From Clostridia bacterium (GTDB lineage Bacteria > Bacillota > Clostridia > Oscillospirales > Acutalibacteraceae): a DNA stretch of 64,000 nt. The notes under the pieces are model-generated. The model ran no database searches. It was given only the letters and a program-made list of their open reading frames with translations, and was not told where the DNA came from. The stretch spans positions 1 through 64,000 of the forward strand of contig JAGAKX010000015.1 of NCBI GenBank assembly GCA_017625435.1. Direction: 5' to 3'. The position numbers and the translations under genes were made by a program. Below, piece after piece: positions 52,761 through 61,448 of the stretch. The stretch's first letter is position 1. Each line of letters starts with the position of its first letter.

Positions 52761-53522
52761 GTGACAGATGCAAGAACATTGGCATACATAAATATGTATG
52801 GTATTCTCGGAACTCTTGAAAATCTTTGCGAGCTTGATGAAAACGCACGTGCCCTTCTTACCAACAAAAAGCCCATATCAATAGGCTTTGAGGTTAAAGG
52901 CGGACCTGCAGCTACACTTTATTTCAAAAACGGATACTGCCGTATGGAGGATGGCTGCCGTGCCGATTGCGATATAAAGCTTCCTTTCTCATCCTGTGAG
53001 AAATTCAACGGTATGATTGACGGTACCGTAACTCCCATTCCCAGTAAGGGCTTCCTTCATATAGGCTTCCTTCTCAAGTCTTTTGTTGCTCTTACAGACC
53101 TTCTTACCAAGTATCTCCGCCCCGATCCCGAAGACCTTAAGGACGAGCATTTCTTCGAGATAAGCACCACGCTGATGTTCTATACAATTGCCGTTTCTCT
53201 TGCACAGATAGGCAATCAGGATGCTATCGGCAAGTTCAGCGCAGAGCATATTGTTGACGGTGATGTGCTTATGGGCATTACGGGAGGCCCCAAGGCTACA
53301 CTCAGAGTAAAAAACCACCATATTGTTTGCATTAAAAAGGATATGGGTAATCCCAGAGCTCTTATGGAGTTCAACGGCATCAGACTTGCCCGTGACCTTT
53401 TTGACGGTAAAGTAAATTCTATTGCCTGCATAGGTGAAGGCAAAATCTTCATGGGCGGTATGATTTCCATGATAGACAATGTAAACAGAATACTTGACAG
53501 AGTTGCACTCTATCTTGCATAA
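52761..53522 (+). CDS. SCP2-like protein with two duplicated halves
   Basis: 253 residues from GTG with GGAGG nine bases upstream. The pattern VKGGPAATLYFKNG near residue 50 recurs as ITGGPKATLRVKNH near 180, each followed by a Phe-Asn-Gly segment and a closing helix, so the protein looks like a tandem duplication of an SCP2 sterol-carrier-like fold. Such domains bind lipids or acyl-CoA. No signal peptide. First gene of the operon with the aminotransferase and split transketolase. The SCP2 relation is by pattern only. Confidence 0.6.
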   Translation: MTDARTLAYINMYGILGTLENLCELDENARALLTNKKPISIGFEVKGGPAATLYFKNGYCRMEDGCRADCDIKLPFSSCEKFNGMIDGTVTPIPSKGFLHIGFLLKSFVALTDLLTKYLRPDPEDLKDEHFFEISTTLMFYTIAVSLAQIGNQDAIGKFSAEHIVDGDVLMGITGGPKATLRVKNHHIVCIKKDMGNPRALMEFNGIRLARDLFDGKVNSIACIGEGKIFMGGMISMIDNVNRILDRVALYLA

Positions 53523-53535
53523 GGGAGGAAGAAAA

Positions 53536-54786
53536 ATGGCAACTAAAATCAACGATTATACAAAAAGCCGTGAATGGTTCGACAGAGCAGTTAAGGTAGT
53601 TCCCTCAGGTGTTTACGGACATCTCGGCCCTGCAGAGGGTAATTTTATGCCCGTAACCTCATTCCCCCTTATGGGTGACAGAGCACAGGGCTCATATTTC
53701 TGGGATGTTGACGGCAACAGATTCATTGACTATATGTGTGCATACGGACCCAATGTTCTCGGTTACAACGACCCCGATGTTGATGCAGCCGCTATGGAGC
53801 AGCTCAAGAAGGGTAACTGTATGACCTCTCCTTCTTATAAGATGGTTGAGTTTGCGGAGCTTCTTGTTGATACCGTAGCATGTGCCGACTGGGCATTCTT
53901 TGCAAAGAACGGTAATGACGTTACTACAGCTGCAATTATGACTGCACGTGCAGCAACACACCGCAAGAAGATTGTTTTTGTAAACGGCTACTATCACGGT
54001 GTTTCACCCTGGACGCAGAAAATCGACTATCCCGGTATTATTCCTGAGGATGTTGCAAACAACCTTTATATTGACTGGAATGACTTTGACCAGCTTCAGA
54101 AGGTGTTTGATGATAATAAGGGTGAGATTGCTGCATTTATTTCTACTCCTTATATGCACGGCAACTATCTTGATAACAGCCTTCCCGCAGACGGCTACTG
54201 GAAGAAGGTAAGAGAGCTGTGCACCGCTAACGGTACGGTCCTTATTGTTGACGACGTCCGCTGCGGCTTCAGACTTGACCTTGCAGGTTCCGACCACTAT
54301 TACGGCTTTGAAGCAGACCTTATCTGTTTCTGCAAGGCTCTTGCAAACGGCTATAACGTATCTGCTCTCTGCGGTAAGGATTCCCTTAAGAATGCGGTAA
54401 GCTCACTTTCATACACCGGCTCCTATTGGCTCAGCGCCGTGCCCTTCGCAGCAGGTATTGCCTGTATCAATAAGATGAAGGCGCTTGATACTCCCAAAAT
54501 GTTCCGAGAGCTCGGTCTCAAGCTTACTGACGGACTTAAAGAGGTTGCAACCGCTAACGGCTTCAATATGGTTGTTTCCGGTGAGCCCTCACTCTTCTAC
54601 TTAAGACTTGCTGATGATGATTCACTCTTTATTCATCAGGACTGGATTCAGGAATGTGTAAAGAGAGGCATATTCTTTGCAGGCCATCATAACCATTTCA
54701 TCAACGCTTCTCTTACGGAAGAGGATATCAAGTATACTCTTGATGTTGCTGATGAGGCTTTCAAGGCTATCAGAGCAAAATACTAA
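53536..54786 (+). CDS. Class-III aminotransferase, glutamate-1-semialdehyde-mutase-like (second)
   Basis: 416 residues from MATKINDYTK; GGGAGGAA lies just before this ATG, and the longer frame overlapping the SCP2-like gene is rejected. PLP fold: DVDGNRFIDYMCAYGP, AKNGNDVTTAAIMTARAAT, NGYYHGVSPW, LIVDDVRCGFRLD and PLP Lys in CFCKALANGYN. The Ser/Thr-Glu pair of true GSA mutases (GTEA) is replaced by NDVTT, arguing against HemL. The substrate may be a ketose or a ketone produced by the transketolase encoded next. Gap to that gene is 52 bases. Confidence 0.85.
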   Translation: MATKINDYTKSREWFDRAVKVVPSGVYGHLGPAEGNFMPVTSFPLMGDRAQGSYFWDVDGNRFIDYMCAYGPNVLGYNDPDVDAAAMEQLKKGNCMTSPSYKMVEFAELLVDTVACADWAFFAKNGNDVTTAAIMTARAATHRKKIVFVNGYYHGVSPWTQKIDYPGIIPEDVANNLYIDWNDFDQLQKVFDDNKGEIAAFISTPYMHGNYLDNSLPADGYWKKVRELCTANGTVLIVDDVRCGFRLDLAGSDHYYGFEADLICFCKALANGYNVSALCGKDSLKNAVSSLSYTGSYWLSAVPFAAGIACINKMKALDTPKMFRELGLKLTDGLKEVATANGFNMVVSGEPSLFYLRLADDDSLFIHQDWIQECVKRGIFFAGHHNHFINASLTEEDIKYTLDVADEAFKAIRAKY

Positions 54787-54838
54787 TTTTAATATCGGGA
54801 TTTAATCCTTATATATTATCTTCGAGGAGGAAAAAACT

Positions 54839-55711
54839 ATGCCTTTAACAAAACAAGAATGGCTTCAGCTTGAAAAAAAGGCCCACGAACTCCGCAGACT
54901 TACCCTTGATACAACCTATTGGGCAGGTTCAGCGCACATCGGCGGCGGTCTCAGTGTTCTTGACATTATGACAGTACTTTATCATAAGTACATGAACATC
55001 AAGGTTGAAGACCCCAAATGGGAAGACAGAGACAGATTTATTCTTTCAAAGGGCCACGCAGGTGTTTCCTATGCTGCAACTCTTTGCGATTACGGCTTTA
55101 ATGATGTTGAGCTTCTCAAAACATTCAACCTTTCCGGTTCAAAAATGGGTATGCACCTTGACTCCAACAAGGTTGTAGGCGTTGATGCTTCAACAGGCTC
55201 TCTCGGACACGGTATGTCAATTGCAGTAGGTACTGCTCTTGCTGCACGTCTTCAGGGCAAGGATTACAAGACCTTTGTTGTTCTCGGCGACGGTGAGTGT
55301 GACGAGGGCTCAAACTGGGAAGCAGCAATGAGTGCCGTGCATTATAAAATTACAAATATGATAAGCTTCGTTGACCGTAACAAGTGTATGATTGACGGCA
55401 GAACCGAAGATGTTATGAATCTTGAGCCCTTCTGTGCAAAGTGGGAGGCTTTCGGCTTTATCGTTAAGGAAATTGACGGTAATAACATCAAGGAGCTTTG
55501 CGAGGCTATTGATTTTGCTTATGAAAATAAGACAGACAAGCCCGTTATGATTGTTGCGAATACTCTTAAGGGCTGCGGTATTGACTTTATTGAAGATGAC
55601 TATCTCTGGCACTACGGTGCATTTGATGATGATAAGTATGAGAGAGGCAAGAAGGCTCTCGATGAATCTTATCAGAAGAGAATAGCAAGAGTAGAAAAGG
55701 AGGCTGAATAA
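54839..55711 (+). CDS. Transketolase, N-terminal (ThDP-binding) subunit
   Basis: 290 residues. Carries the PP domain: KGHAGVSYAATL with a donor-site His, GSLGHGMSIAVGTALAAR, and the ThDP motif starting GDGECDEGSNWEAAM and ending DRNKCMIDG. Transfers a two-carbon ketol unit. Split transketolases are common in Clostridia, where they serve the pentose phosphate pathway; here the position among lipid-like and PLP genes leaves a specialised role open. AGGAGG ribosome site; two bases before its partner. Confidence 0.9.
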   Translation: MPLTKQEWLQLEKKAHELRRLTLDTTYWAGSAHIGGGLSVLDIMTVLYHKYMNIKVEDPKWEDRDRFILSKGHAGVSYAATLCDYGFNDVELLKTFNLSGSKMGMHLDSNKVVGVDASTGSLGHGMSIAVGTALAARLQGKDYKTFVVLGDGECDEGSNWEAAMSAVHYKITNMISFVDRNKCMIDGRTEDVMNLEPFCAKWEAFGFIVKEIDGNNIKELCEAIDFAYENKTDKPVMIVANTLKGCGIDFIEDDYLWHYGAFDDDKYERGKKALDESYQKRIARVEKEAE

Positions 55712-55713
55712 GT

Positions 55714-56724
55714 ATGGCAGGCGGAATGACATATACAGCTGTTGACTCAACATCTCTTTCAACTGCTGAAATTTACGGTAAGGCGCTCGTTGAGCTCGGA
55801 CGTGCTCACCCTGAGGTTGTTGCACTTACTGCTGACCTTGCAAAGTCCACAAAAATCGGTGAATTCCAGAAGGAATTCCCTGACAGATTCTTTAACGTAG
55901 GTATAGCTGAGCAGAATCTTTTCGGTGTTTCTGCAGGTATGGCAAGAGCAGGTCTTGTGCCCTTCCTTTCCTGTTTCTCTCAGTTTGCATCACTGAGAGC
56001 TGCTGATCAGCTTTCAACAGACCTTTGCTATCAGAATGTAAATGCTAAGGTTATTGCTACACATTCCGGTACCTCATTCGGTCAGGCAGGCTCAACTCAT
56101 CACGCTATTACTGACCTTGCAGTTACCCGTTCAATGCCCAATCTTACGGTTATCTGTCCTGCAGACGGCGTTGAAACCTATAATGCAGTTATGGCAGCTT
56201 ATGAAACACCCGGTCCCTTCTATATAAGAATTAACCGCGGATTTGACCGTGTTCTTTATAAGGACAGCGATTACGGCTTCCAGATCGGTAAAGCTGTTAC
56301 CGTAAATGAAGGAACAGACCTTACAATTATTGCCTGCGGTTCCTGCGTATTCCAGGCAGTTCAGGCTGCTGATTTCCTTGAGAAGTCAGACGGACTCAAA
56401 ATAAGAGTTCTTGATATGCATACAATCAAGCCCATTGACAGGGAGGCAATTGTTAAGGCAGTTATGGATACACGCCGTATCATCACCGTAGAGGACCACA
56501 ATGTTCTCGGCGGTCTCGGTTCAGCTGTTGCTGAGGTTGTTGTTGAATCCGGCAAGGGCTGTGCATTCAAGAAGCTCGGTATTCCCGATAAGTTTGCTCC
56601 TATCGGTCTTCATGAGGATATTATGGCAGAGCTCGGTATTGATGCTAACGGCATTATTGCAGCTGTGCGTGAAGTTATGAAGGCTGACTTTGAGCTTGAT
56701 GACGACTGGGACGATGAGGTTTAA
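55714..56724 (+). CDS. Transketolase, C-terminal subunit
   Basis: 336 residues. Contains the PYR domain with the catalytic Glu in NVGIAEQNLFGVSAGMA, the substrate segment HSGTSFGQAGSTHHAITD, and the C-terminal domain (LTIIACGSCVFQA, RVLDMHTIKP, EDHNVLGGLGSAVAE). Pairs with the N subunit upstream to form the full enzyme. It ends with an acidic extension (FELDDDWDDEV). AAAGGAGG ribosome site. Related DXS-like or sulfo-sugar transketolases have similar layouts, so the substrate cannot be fixed. Confidence 0.9.
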   Translation: MAGGMTYTAVDSTSLSTAEIYGKALVELGRAHPEVVALTADLAKSTKIGEFQKEFPDRFFNVGIAEQNLFGVSAGMARAGLVPFLSCFSQFASLRAADQLSTDLCYQNVNAKVIATHSGTSFGQAGSTHHAITDLAVTRSMPNLTVICPADGVETYNAVMAAYETPGPFYIRINRGFDRVLYKDSDYGFQIGKAVTVNEGTDLTIIACGSCVFQAVQAADFLEKSDGLKIRVLDMHTIKPIDREAIVKAVMDTRRIITVEDHNVLGGLGSAVAEVVVESGKGCAFKKLGIPDKFAPIGLHEDIMAELGIDANGIIAAVREVMKADFELDDDWDDEV

Positions 56725-56744
56725 TTAAGAAAGGGTTGAAAAAA

Positions 56745-57557
56745 ATGGCATCTGAAGCTATTTATACAAATAAAATATTCCTTTGCGGTGCTCTTCCTCT
56801 TCTTAAAACCATCGTAGCCGACGTTCCTTCATTAAACTCGAAGTTCAAGAAGGTTCACTGTGTATATCAGGTAAGCTGTCTTGATCCCGACGCTCCTGAC
56901 GGTAAGTGGGCTACACACTTCGTTGTGAACGGCGATGAATGGCTTGTGCATGCTGATAAGGTTGCACACAGAGTAGGTAAGCAGAAGTATGTCGAGCTTG
57001 AATTCAAGAGTGTTGATGCTATGAATGCATTCTTTAAGGGCAAGATAGGCCCCGCAACACTTCCTAAGATGAAGGGTGTGAACTTCATCTATGAATTCGG
57101 CGTATTTATGATGGCTCTTCTTAAGATGGCAAATCTTTTGGGTCTTGAAACACCTCCCGAGGACGAAGAGACAAAGAGACTTCTCGTTAAGTGTTATTTC
57201 TATCTGCTCTCAGTAGGTATTTCTACACTTAATAAGCTCGGTCACGAAAAGATTCACGACTGGACCTTAAAGAGCCCCGACAGAGTTTATGCCTGGAAGG
57301 TTAACGGTGAGGACAGCGTTTCCGCATATATCCGCATCAAGGCAGGTAAATCCAAGGCAGGTAAGGGCGAGTATAAGAGGGCAATGCCTTTCTTTACAAT
57401 GCGCTTTGATTGCCTTGATTCCGCTCTCGGTATTCTTATGTCTATTGACGATATGCTTGCATCCGTAAGAGAAGGTAAGCTTATTATGGACGGTGCTCCC
57501 GAATTCGGTGCACAGATAGGCGAATATATGCTTCTTGTAGGCGCACTCGCAAAATAA
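56745..57557 (+). CDS. Second SCP2-like protein
   Basis: 270 residues from the ATG at 56745 (AAAGGG upstream; in-frame TTG at 56736 disfavoured). The C-terminal half (SAYIRIKAGKS, FFTMRFDCLDSALGIL, KLIMDGAPEFGAQIGEYM) follows the order of an SCP2 domain, and the N-terminal half (HCVYQVSCLD, WATHFVVNGDEW, ELEFKSVDAMNAFF) looks like a diverged second copy. No signal peptide. Related in design to the protein at 52761, flanking the transketolase genes. Suggests that the pathway handles a hydrophobic substrate; inference. Confidence 0.6.
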   Translation: MASEAIYTNKIFLCGALPLLKTIVADVPSLNSKFKKVHCVYQVSCLDPDAPDGKWATHFVVNGDEWLVHADKVAHRVGKQKYVELEFKSVDAMNAFFKGKIGPATLPKMKGVNFIYEFGVFMMALLKMANLLGLETPPEDEETKRLLVKCYFYLLSVGISTLNKLGHEKIHDWTLKSPDRVYAWKVNGEDSVSAYIRIKAGKSKAGKGEYKRAMPFFTMRFDCLDSALGILMSIDDMLASVREGKLIMDGAPEFGAQIGEYMLLVGALAK

Positions 57558-57572
57558 TATTCTGATTTTTTG

Positions 57573-57601
57573 CCGCCGATCGGCTATATAACGGTCGGCG
57601 G
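57573..57601 (+). other. Hairpin overlapping the ribosome site of the acyltransferase gene
   Basis: CCGCCGA (57573-57579) pairs with TCGGCGG (57595-57601). No T-run follows. The right arm contains the only purine-rich sequence (GGCGG) before the ATG at 57608, so the structure could mask translation start or mark partial termination in the operon. Confidence 0.5.
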
Positions 57602-57607
57602 TATGTG

Positions 57608-58897
57608 ATGTTTATGAAAGAAATTAAAGCTAATAAAAAAGGCTTCTGGCTGAAGCTTGATAATGCGGCAAAAATTTTCCCCGGACAAAATTCTAATACC
57701 TGGTCAAGCTCCTTCCGTATCTGTTTTGAAATGAAGGAAAAGGTTGATCCTGACCTTCTTCAACAGGCTCTTCTTGATATTATGCCGCGTTTTTCCTGCT
57801 ATGACGTAAGAATACGTTATGGCTTTTTCTGGTTTTATCTTGAAAAAAATAATAATACACCGGTTGTACGTCCCGATATAAAGAACCCTCTTTACAGGGT
57901 AAAATTCAACGAAAACAGAAAATTTCTTTTTAAGGTATTTTATCACGGTAACCGTATTTCTGTTGATATGTATCACGTTTTGAGTGACGGACACGGCGGT
58001 GCCGTTTTTCTGTCCACGCTTGTTGCGCAGTATCTGCGTCTCAAGGGATATGATATTCCTGCCGGCGGATTTGTTCTTGATATAAATGAAAAAAACAGCG
58101 AAGGCGAGCTTGAAGATTCTTTTGTGAAAAATGCAACCTCTGAGGCTAAATATAAAAGAACTGATAAGTTCTGTTATCACGCAAAGGGAACAAGAATGCC
58201 TTGGCATACAGTCAATATTACATCCGGCATAATTCCTTTTGATGATTTGCATGCTCTTGCCAAGGCAAAGGGTGTTACCGTAACGGAATTTCTCTGTGCC
58301 GTTATGCTTGATGTTCTTTGTAAAAAACAGTTGAGGGAAGAAAGAAAACAAAAAGAGGTCTGTATTCAGGTTCCTGTTGATCTCAGAAAGCCATTTGATT
58401 CTGAAACTCTCAGAAATTTTACAATATGCCTGAGAGTAAAGGTGGACCCCAATAAGGGTGAATATACATTTGACGAGCTTTTGGAACAGGCTAAGTATCA
58501 GCTGAGACTTCAGAGAAACAAAAAAGAACTGAATATGATGATAACCGCAAATATGGGAATAGAAAGAAACATCTTTATAAGAGCTCTCCCGCTTGTAATC
58601 AAGAATCTCGGGGTAGGAGTTTCTTTCGCAATTACTGCCGAGCAGACGAATTCTTGCCTGATTACCAATCTCGGTCCGGTTATAATTCCCGAAGAAATGC
58701 GTAAACATACAGAAAAAGTTGTTTTTATACCACCTCCCGGCAAGGTTAATGCCGCAAGAATGGGTGTTGCGACGCTCAATAATAATCTTTGTATAACATT
58801 TGCCAATTCTTATTTAGAAAGCGATGTCGAAAGAGAATTTTTTACCCGTTTTGTAAAAATGGGACTTCACGTAAAAATTGAAAGTAACAGAGAATAG
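57608..58897 (+). CDS. Condensation-domain-like acyltransferase
   Basis: 429 residues; ATG at 57608 or 57614, both with a poor ribosome site. The two-lobed BAHD/condensation fold is suggested by the HxxxDG motif, His123-Val-Leu-Ser-Asp127-Gly128, in MYHVLSDGHGG and by a late TNLGPVIIP segment in place of the DFGWG-type motif. The first His of the classical HH pair is Tyr. Such stand-alone proteins (PapA-like, alcohol acyltransferases) transfer acyl groups from CoA or carrier proteins to alcohols or amines. It lies in the same run as the aminotransferase and SCP2-like genes and may finish the product. Confidence 0.75.
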   Translation: MFMKEIKANKKGFWLKLDNAAKIFPGQNSNTWSSSFRICFEMKEKVDPDLLQQALLDIMPRFSCYDVRIRYGFFWFYLEKNNNTPVVRPDIKNPLYRVKFNENRKFLFKVFYHGNRISVDMYHVLSDGHGGAVFLSTLVAQYLRLKGYDIPAGGFVLDINEKNSEGELEDSFVKNATSEAKYKRTDKFCYHAKGTRMPWHTVNITSGIIPFDDLHALAKAKGVTVTEFLCAVMLDVLCKKQLREERKQKEVCIQVPVDLRKPFDSETLRNFTICLRVKVDPNKGEYTFDELLEQAKYQLRLQRNKKELNMMITANMGIERNIFIRALPLVIKNLGVGVSFAITAEQTNSCLITNLGPVIIPEEMRKHTEKVVFIPPPGKVNAARMGVATLNNNLCITFANSYLESDVEREFFTRFVKMGLHVKIESNRE

Positions 58898-58912
58898 GAA
58901 GGGAGTATTGAT

Positions 58913-59620
58913 GTGTCTTACTGTGTAAACTGCGGTGTGGAGCTGGATAAGAGTGCAAAGAAGTGTGCTCTCTGTTCAACACCTGTGATTAATCCCAATG
59001 AAAAAAATGAGCCTGCGGCTGCAGAAAAGCCCTTTTCCGAAACTCTTCAGCTCCCGAAAAGCATAAAAAAAGAATTTGTGGCGTTTGCGGTTTCTGTTAT
59101 AATGCTGATTCCGAACATCGTTATGCTGTTTCTCAATATATTTTTTATAAGACAGGGCTTTTGGTCTATTTATGTGTTGGCATCAAGTCTACTTTTGTGG
59201 GTGCTGTTTGTTTTTCCGTTTTTTGCAAAAAAGAGACGTCCGTATCTTATGTGGGCATTTGATACCGCAGCAGTTGGTGGCTTCTTTTTTACTGTATTTG
59301 CGCTTCACGGAGTCGGAGCTGTTGTTACCCAAAGTACACTTGGCATAATTGCGCTGATTTCTGTTGCCGTGCTCCTTCTGATTATCTGGAGCAGATATAA
59401 AAAGCACCATTGGACGGCAAATGTCATTGTTTTTCTTGTAGAAACAACTGCAGTTTCATTTTTTGCAGGTTTGCTGACTTCATATTTTACGGGAAATTTC
59501 AATTTCTTTATTGTCGGTATCGTTATCTCCGTGTGCACTCTTGTAATGACCGCATTTTTTATCTATTGCAACAGAAGTAAGCACATCAGAAACTGGCTTA
59601 ATAAGGCTTTTTATCTTTAA
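58913..59620 (+). CDS. Zinc-ribbon multi-pass membrane protein (DUF6320-like)
   Basis: 235 residues from GTG with AGGAAGGGAG upstream. N-terminal zinc ribbon with four Cys (YCVNCG and CALCSTP), a short linker, then six or so membrane helices. It begins 15 bases after the condensation-type gene. I associate this layout with the DUF6320 family, which I recall being paired with alcohol-acyltransferase-like genes, but that is from memory and not certain. Possible membrane partner or substrate presenter for the acyltransferase. Confidence 0.65.
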   Translation: MSYCVNCGVELDKSAKKCALCSTPVINPNEKNEPAAAEKPFSETLQLPKSIKKEFVAFAVSVIMLIPNIVMLFLNIFFIRQGFWSIYVLASSLLLWVLFVFPFFAKKRRPYLMWAFDTAAVGGFFFTVFALHGVGAVVTQSTLGIIALISVAVLLLIIWSRYKKHHWTANVIVFLVETTAVSFFAGLLTSYFTGNFNFFIVGIVISVCTLVMTAFFIYCNRSKHIRNWLNKAFYL

Positions 59621-59727
59621 ATTACAAAAAAATTTACATTTTCGCGCATATTATTTTTCACTTAGCTATTGATTATCGGACATTTGTCGTATATTATATA
59701 ATAAGTCGAATTTTAGGAGGACATATA

Positions 59728-60654
59728 ATGAAAAGCGTAAAAAAAGCATTGGCAGTAATACTTGCACTTGCTGCTGTACTTTCTTTCAGCGGCTGCTTAC
59801 GATATACCAGCAACATACTTGAAGTTACAACCAGACCGAATATGGGCGGTAATGAAGTTAACACTACCATTATTTATATTGATCCCTCGCAGACTCCTGA
59901 GGTGCAGACAACCAGTCCCTTGATTCCCGAGTTTACGACTGTACCTGTGCAGCAGATTCCCGAGGTTACGACTCAGCCTGTGCAGCAGCCCGAGATTACA
60001 ACTCAGCCTGCGGTTAAGGATCCCTCAAGCTGGACTACTGCTGAAATTCTCAAATTTACAACCGATGCCGTTACAAAAACAAAGGCATATACAAATAAGC
60101 TTACGGTTGACCACGAAGAAGCTTTTGATGTGCGCGTTACCAAGGCTCCCGGCGGAAAGCTTATTATGGATGCTGCTGACGGTATTATTGCAAGTGTTGC
60201 AAAGCCCTCTCAGGAAGTGCTTACCTTCACAAACGGCAGAACAACCAATGCGGAAGGCGAGAATGTTCCTCTTCTTCTTCCCAAGAGAGGTGCCTTTACT
60301 CTTACAGCTGACGGTATTGCAACTGCTTATGCCAAGAAGAGCGGTAATGACACTATTGTTCATATTCAGCTTGTAAAGGAAGTCGGAACACTTACCGATC
60401 ATCCCAAGCATAACGCAGCAAGCGTAGGTTTCCTTGATGCCTCCGACGTTGATCTCGGTACAATTACACTTAACTATCTTGATATAACTTACACCGGCTC
60501 AACAATGGATTTTGTTATCAATTCCGACGGTTACGTAAAGTCTGTTGCTTATAAAATTCCTATTCATATCGCCGTTGAAGCAAAACTTTTCGGTATGACA
60601 GCTGCAGGCGAATGTGAAGGCTCCCAGAGTGAAACCTGGAAGCTTAACTGGTAA
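59728..60654 (+). CDS. Lipoprotein of unknown function
   Basis: 308 residues. Signal peptide with lipobox FSGC (Cys23), so it is lipid-anchored outside the membrane. A Pro/Thr/Gln linker (~55-100, with PVQQIPEVTTQ-type repeats) leads to a C-terminal domain of ~200 residues resembling LolA/LppX-like or DUF beta-sheet lipoproteins (TVDHEEAFDVRVT, YLDITYTGSTMDFVI). The family is unrecognised. AGGAGG ribosome site and its own terminator; possible -10 TATAAT at 59697-59702. Confidence 0.7.
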   Translation: MKSVKKALAVILALAAVLSFSGCLRYTSNILEVTTRPNMGGNEVNTTIIYIDPSQTPEVQTTSPLIPEFTTVPVQQIPEVTTQPVQQPEITTQPAVKDPSSWTTAEILKFTTDAVTKTKAYTNKLTVDHEEAFDVRVTKAPGGKLIMDAADGIIASVAKPSQEVLTFTNGRTTNAEGENVPLLLPKRGAFTLTADGIATAYAKKSGNDTIVHIQLVKEVGTLTDHPKHNAASVGFLDASDVDLGTITLNYLDITYTGSTMDFVINSDGYVKSVAYKIPIHIAVEAKLFGMTAAGECEGSQSETWKLNW

Positions 60655-60658
60655 TTTG

Positions 60659-60688
60659 AAACTCCCGATTATTTCGGGAGTTTTTTTC
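60659..60688 (+). terminator. Terminator of the lipoprotein gene
   Basis: ACTCCCGA (60661-60668) pairs with TCGGGAGT (60674-60681) and T7 follows. Confidence 0.88.
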
Positions 60689-60717
60689 TTGATTCCTGAA
60701 GAAAAAACTGTTAAAAT
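60689..60717 (+). promoter_or_regulatory. Promoter of the ABC transporter pair
   Basis: TTGATT (60689-60694), 17-bp spacer, TAAAAT (60712-60717), 18 bases before the ATG. Confidence 0.6.
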
Positions 60718-60734
60718 CAAAATGGTGATAAAAT

Positions 60735-61448
60735 ATGCTTAAAATTGAAAATCTTACAAAAAAATACGGTGATAAAAAGGCTGTGGATAATCTCTCCCTG
60801 CATATTGAAAAAGGAGAAATTTACGGCTTTATAGGTCATAACGGTGCAGGAAAGACCACAACAATAAAATCCTGCTGCGGAATTCTTGCCTTTGATGAGG
60901 GTGAGATTTTTATTGACGGGATTTCCGTTAAAGAAAACCCCGTTGAGTGTAAAAAAATGCTTGCGTATATTCCCGATAATCCTGAGCTCTATGACTTTAT
61001 GACAGGAATACAGTTTCTGAATTTTATTGCGGATATTTTCGGAGTAAGTGCTTCGGCAAGGCAGGAAAAAATAAGAAAGTATGCTGACCTTTTCGGGCTG
61101 ACAGGTGACCTTTCTCTGCAGATTAAGTCCTATTCCCACGGAATGAAGCAGAAGCTTGCGGTAATTTCTGCTCTTATTCACGACCCGAAGCTCGTTATTA
61201 TGGATGAGCCTTTTGTGGGACTGGATCCCAAAGCTGCACATATATTAAAAGGTATTATGCGTGATATATGTAACTCGGGCGGTGCAATATTCTTTTCAAC
61301 GCACGTGTTGGAGGTTGCTGAAAAGCTCTGCGACAAGGTTGCGATTATAAAGGACGGAAAGCTGATTCTCAGCGGAAAAACCGAAGAGGTCAGGGGAGAG
61401 GCTTCCTTGGAAGAAATCTTCCTTGAATTGGGTGAAGACGATGCTTAA
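60735..61448 (+). CDS. ABC transporter ATP-binding protein
   Basis: 237 residues, single nucleotide-binding domain of the exporter/ABC-2 type. Walker A GHNGAGKTTT near 36, Q-loop region YIPDNPELYD, signature YSHGMKQK, Walker B VIMDEPFVGLD and switch His in FSTHVLEVAE. Overlaps the permease gene by eight bases. Likely ejects a peptide, lipid or drug; no substrate clue in the neighbourhood. Confidence 0.92.
   Translation: MLKIENLTKKYGDKKAVDNLSLHIEKGEIYGFIGHNGAGKTTTIKSCCGILAFDEGEIFIDGISVKENPVECKKMLAYIPDNPELYDFMTGIQFLNFIADIFGVSASARQEKIRKYADLFGLTGDLSLQIKSYSHGMKQKLAVISALIHDPKLVIMDEPFVGLDPKAAHILKGIMRDICNSGGAIFFSTHVLEVAEKLCDKVAIIKDGKLILSGKTEEVRGEASLEEIFLELGEDDA

Noticed and set aside
49211..54786. 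Either class-III aminotransferase as HemL of haem synthesis
   Set aside because: No other tetrapyrrole gene is present, the proteins differ in length and in the conserved catalytic neighbourhood, and each is tied to carbon-carbon bond enzymes.
54787..54838. TPP riboswitch before the transketolase genes
   Set aside because: The gap is 52 bases and lacks the thi-box consensus; transketolase genes are rarely controlled this way.
57704..58708. Long minus-strand open frame of 334 codons inside the acyltransferase gene
   Set aside because: Lies wholly antisense to a protein with clear family motifs; composition is low-complexity Ile/Phe/Lys/His and there is no ribosome site or promoter.
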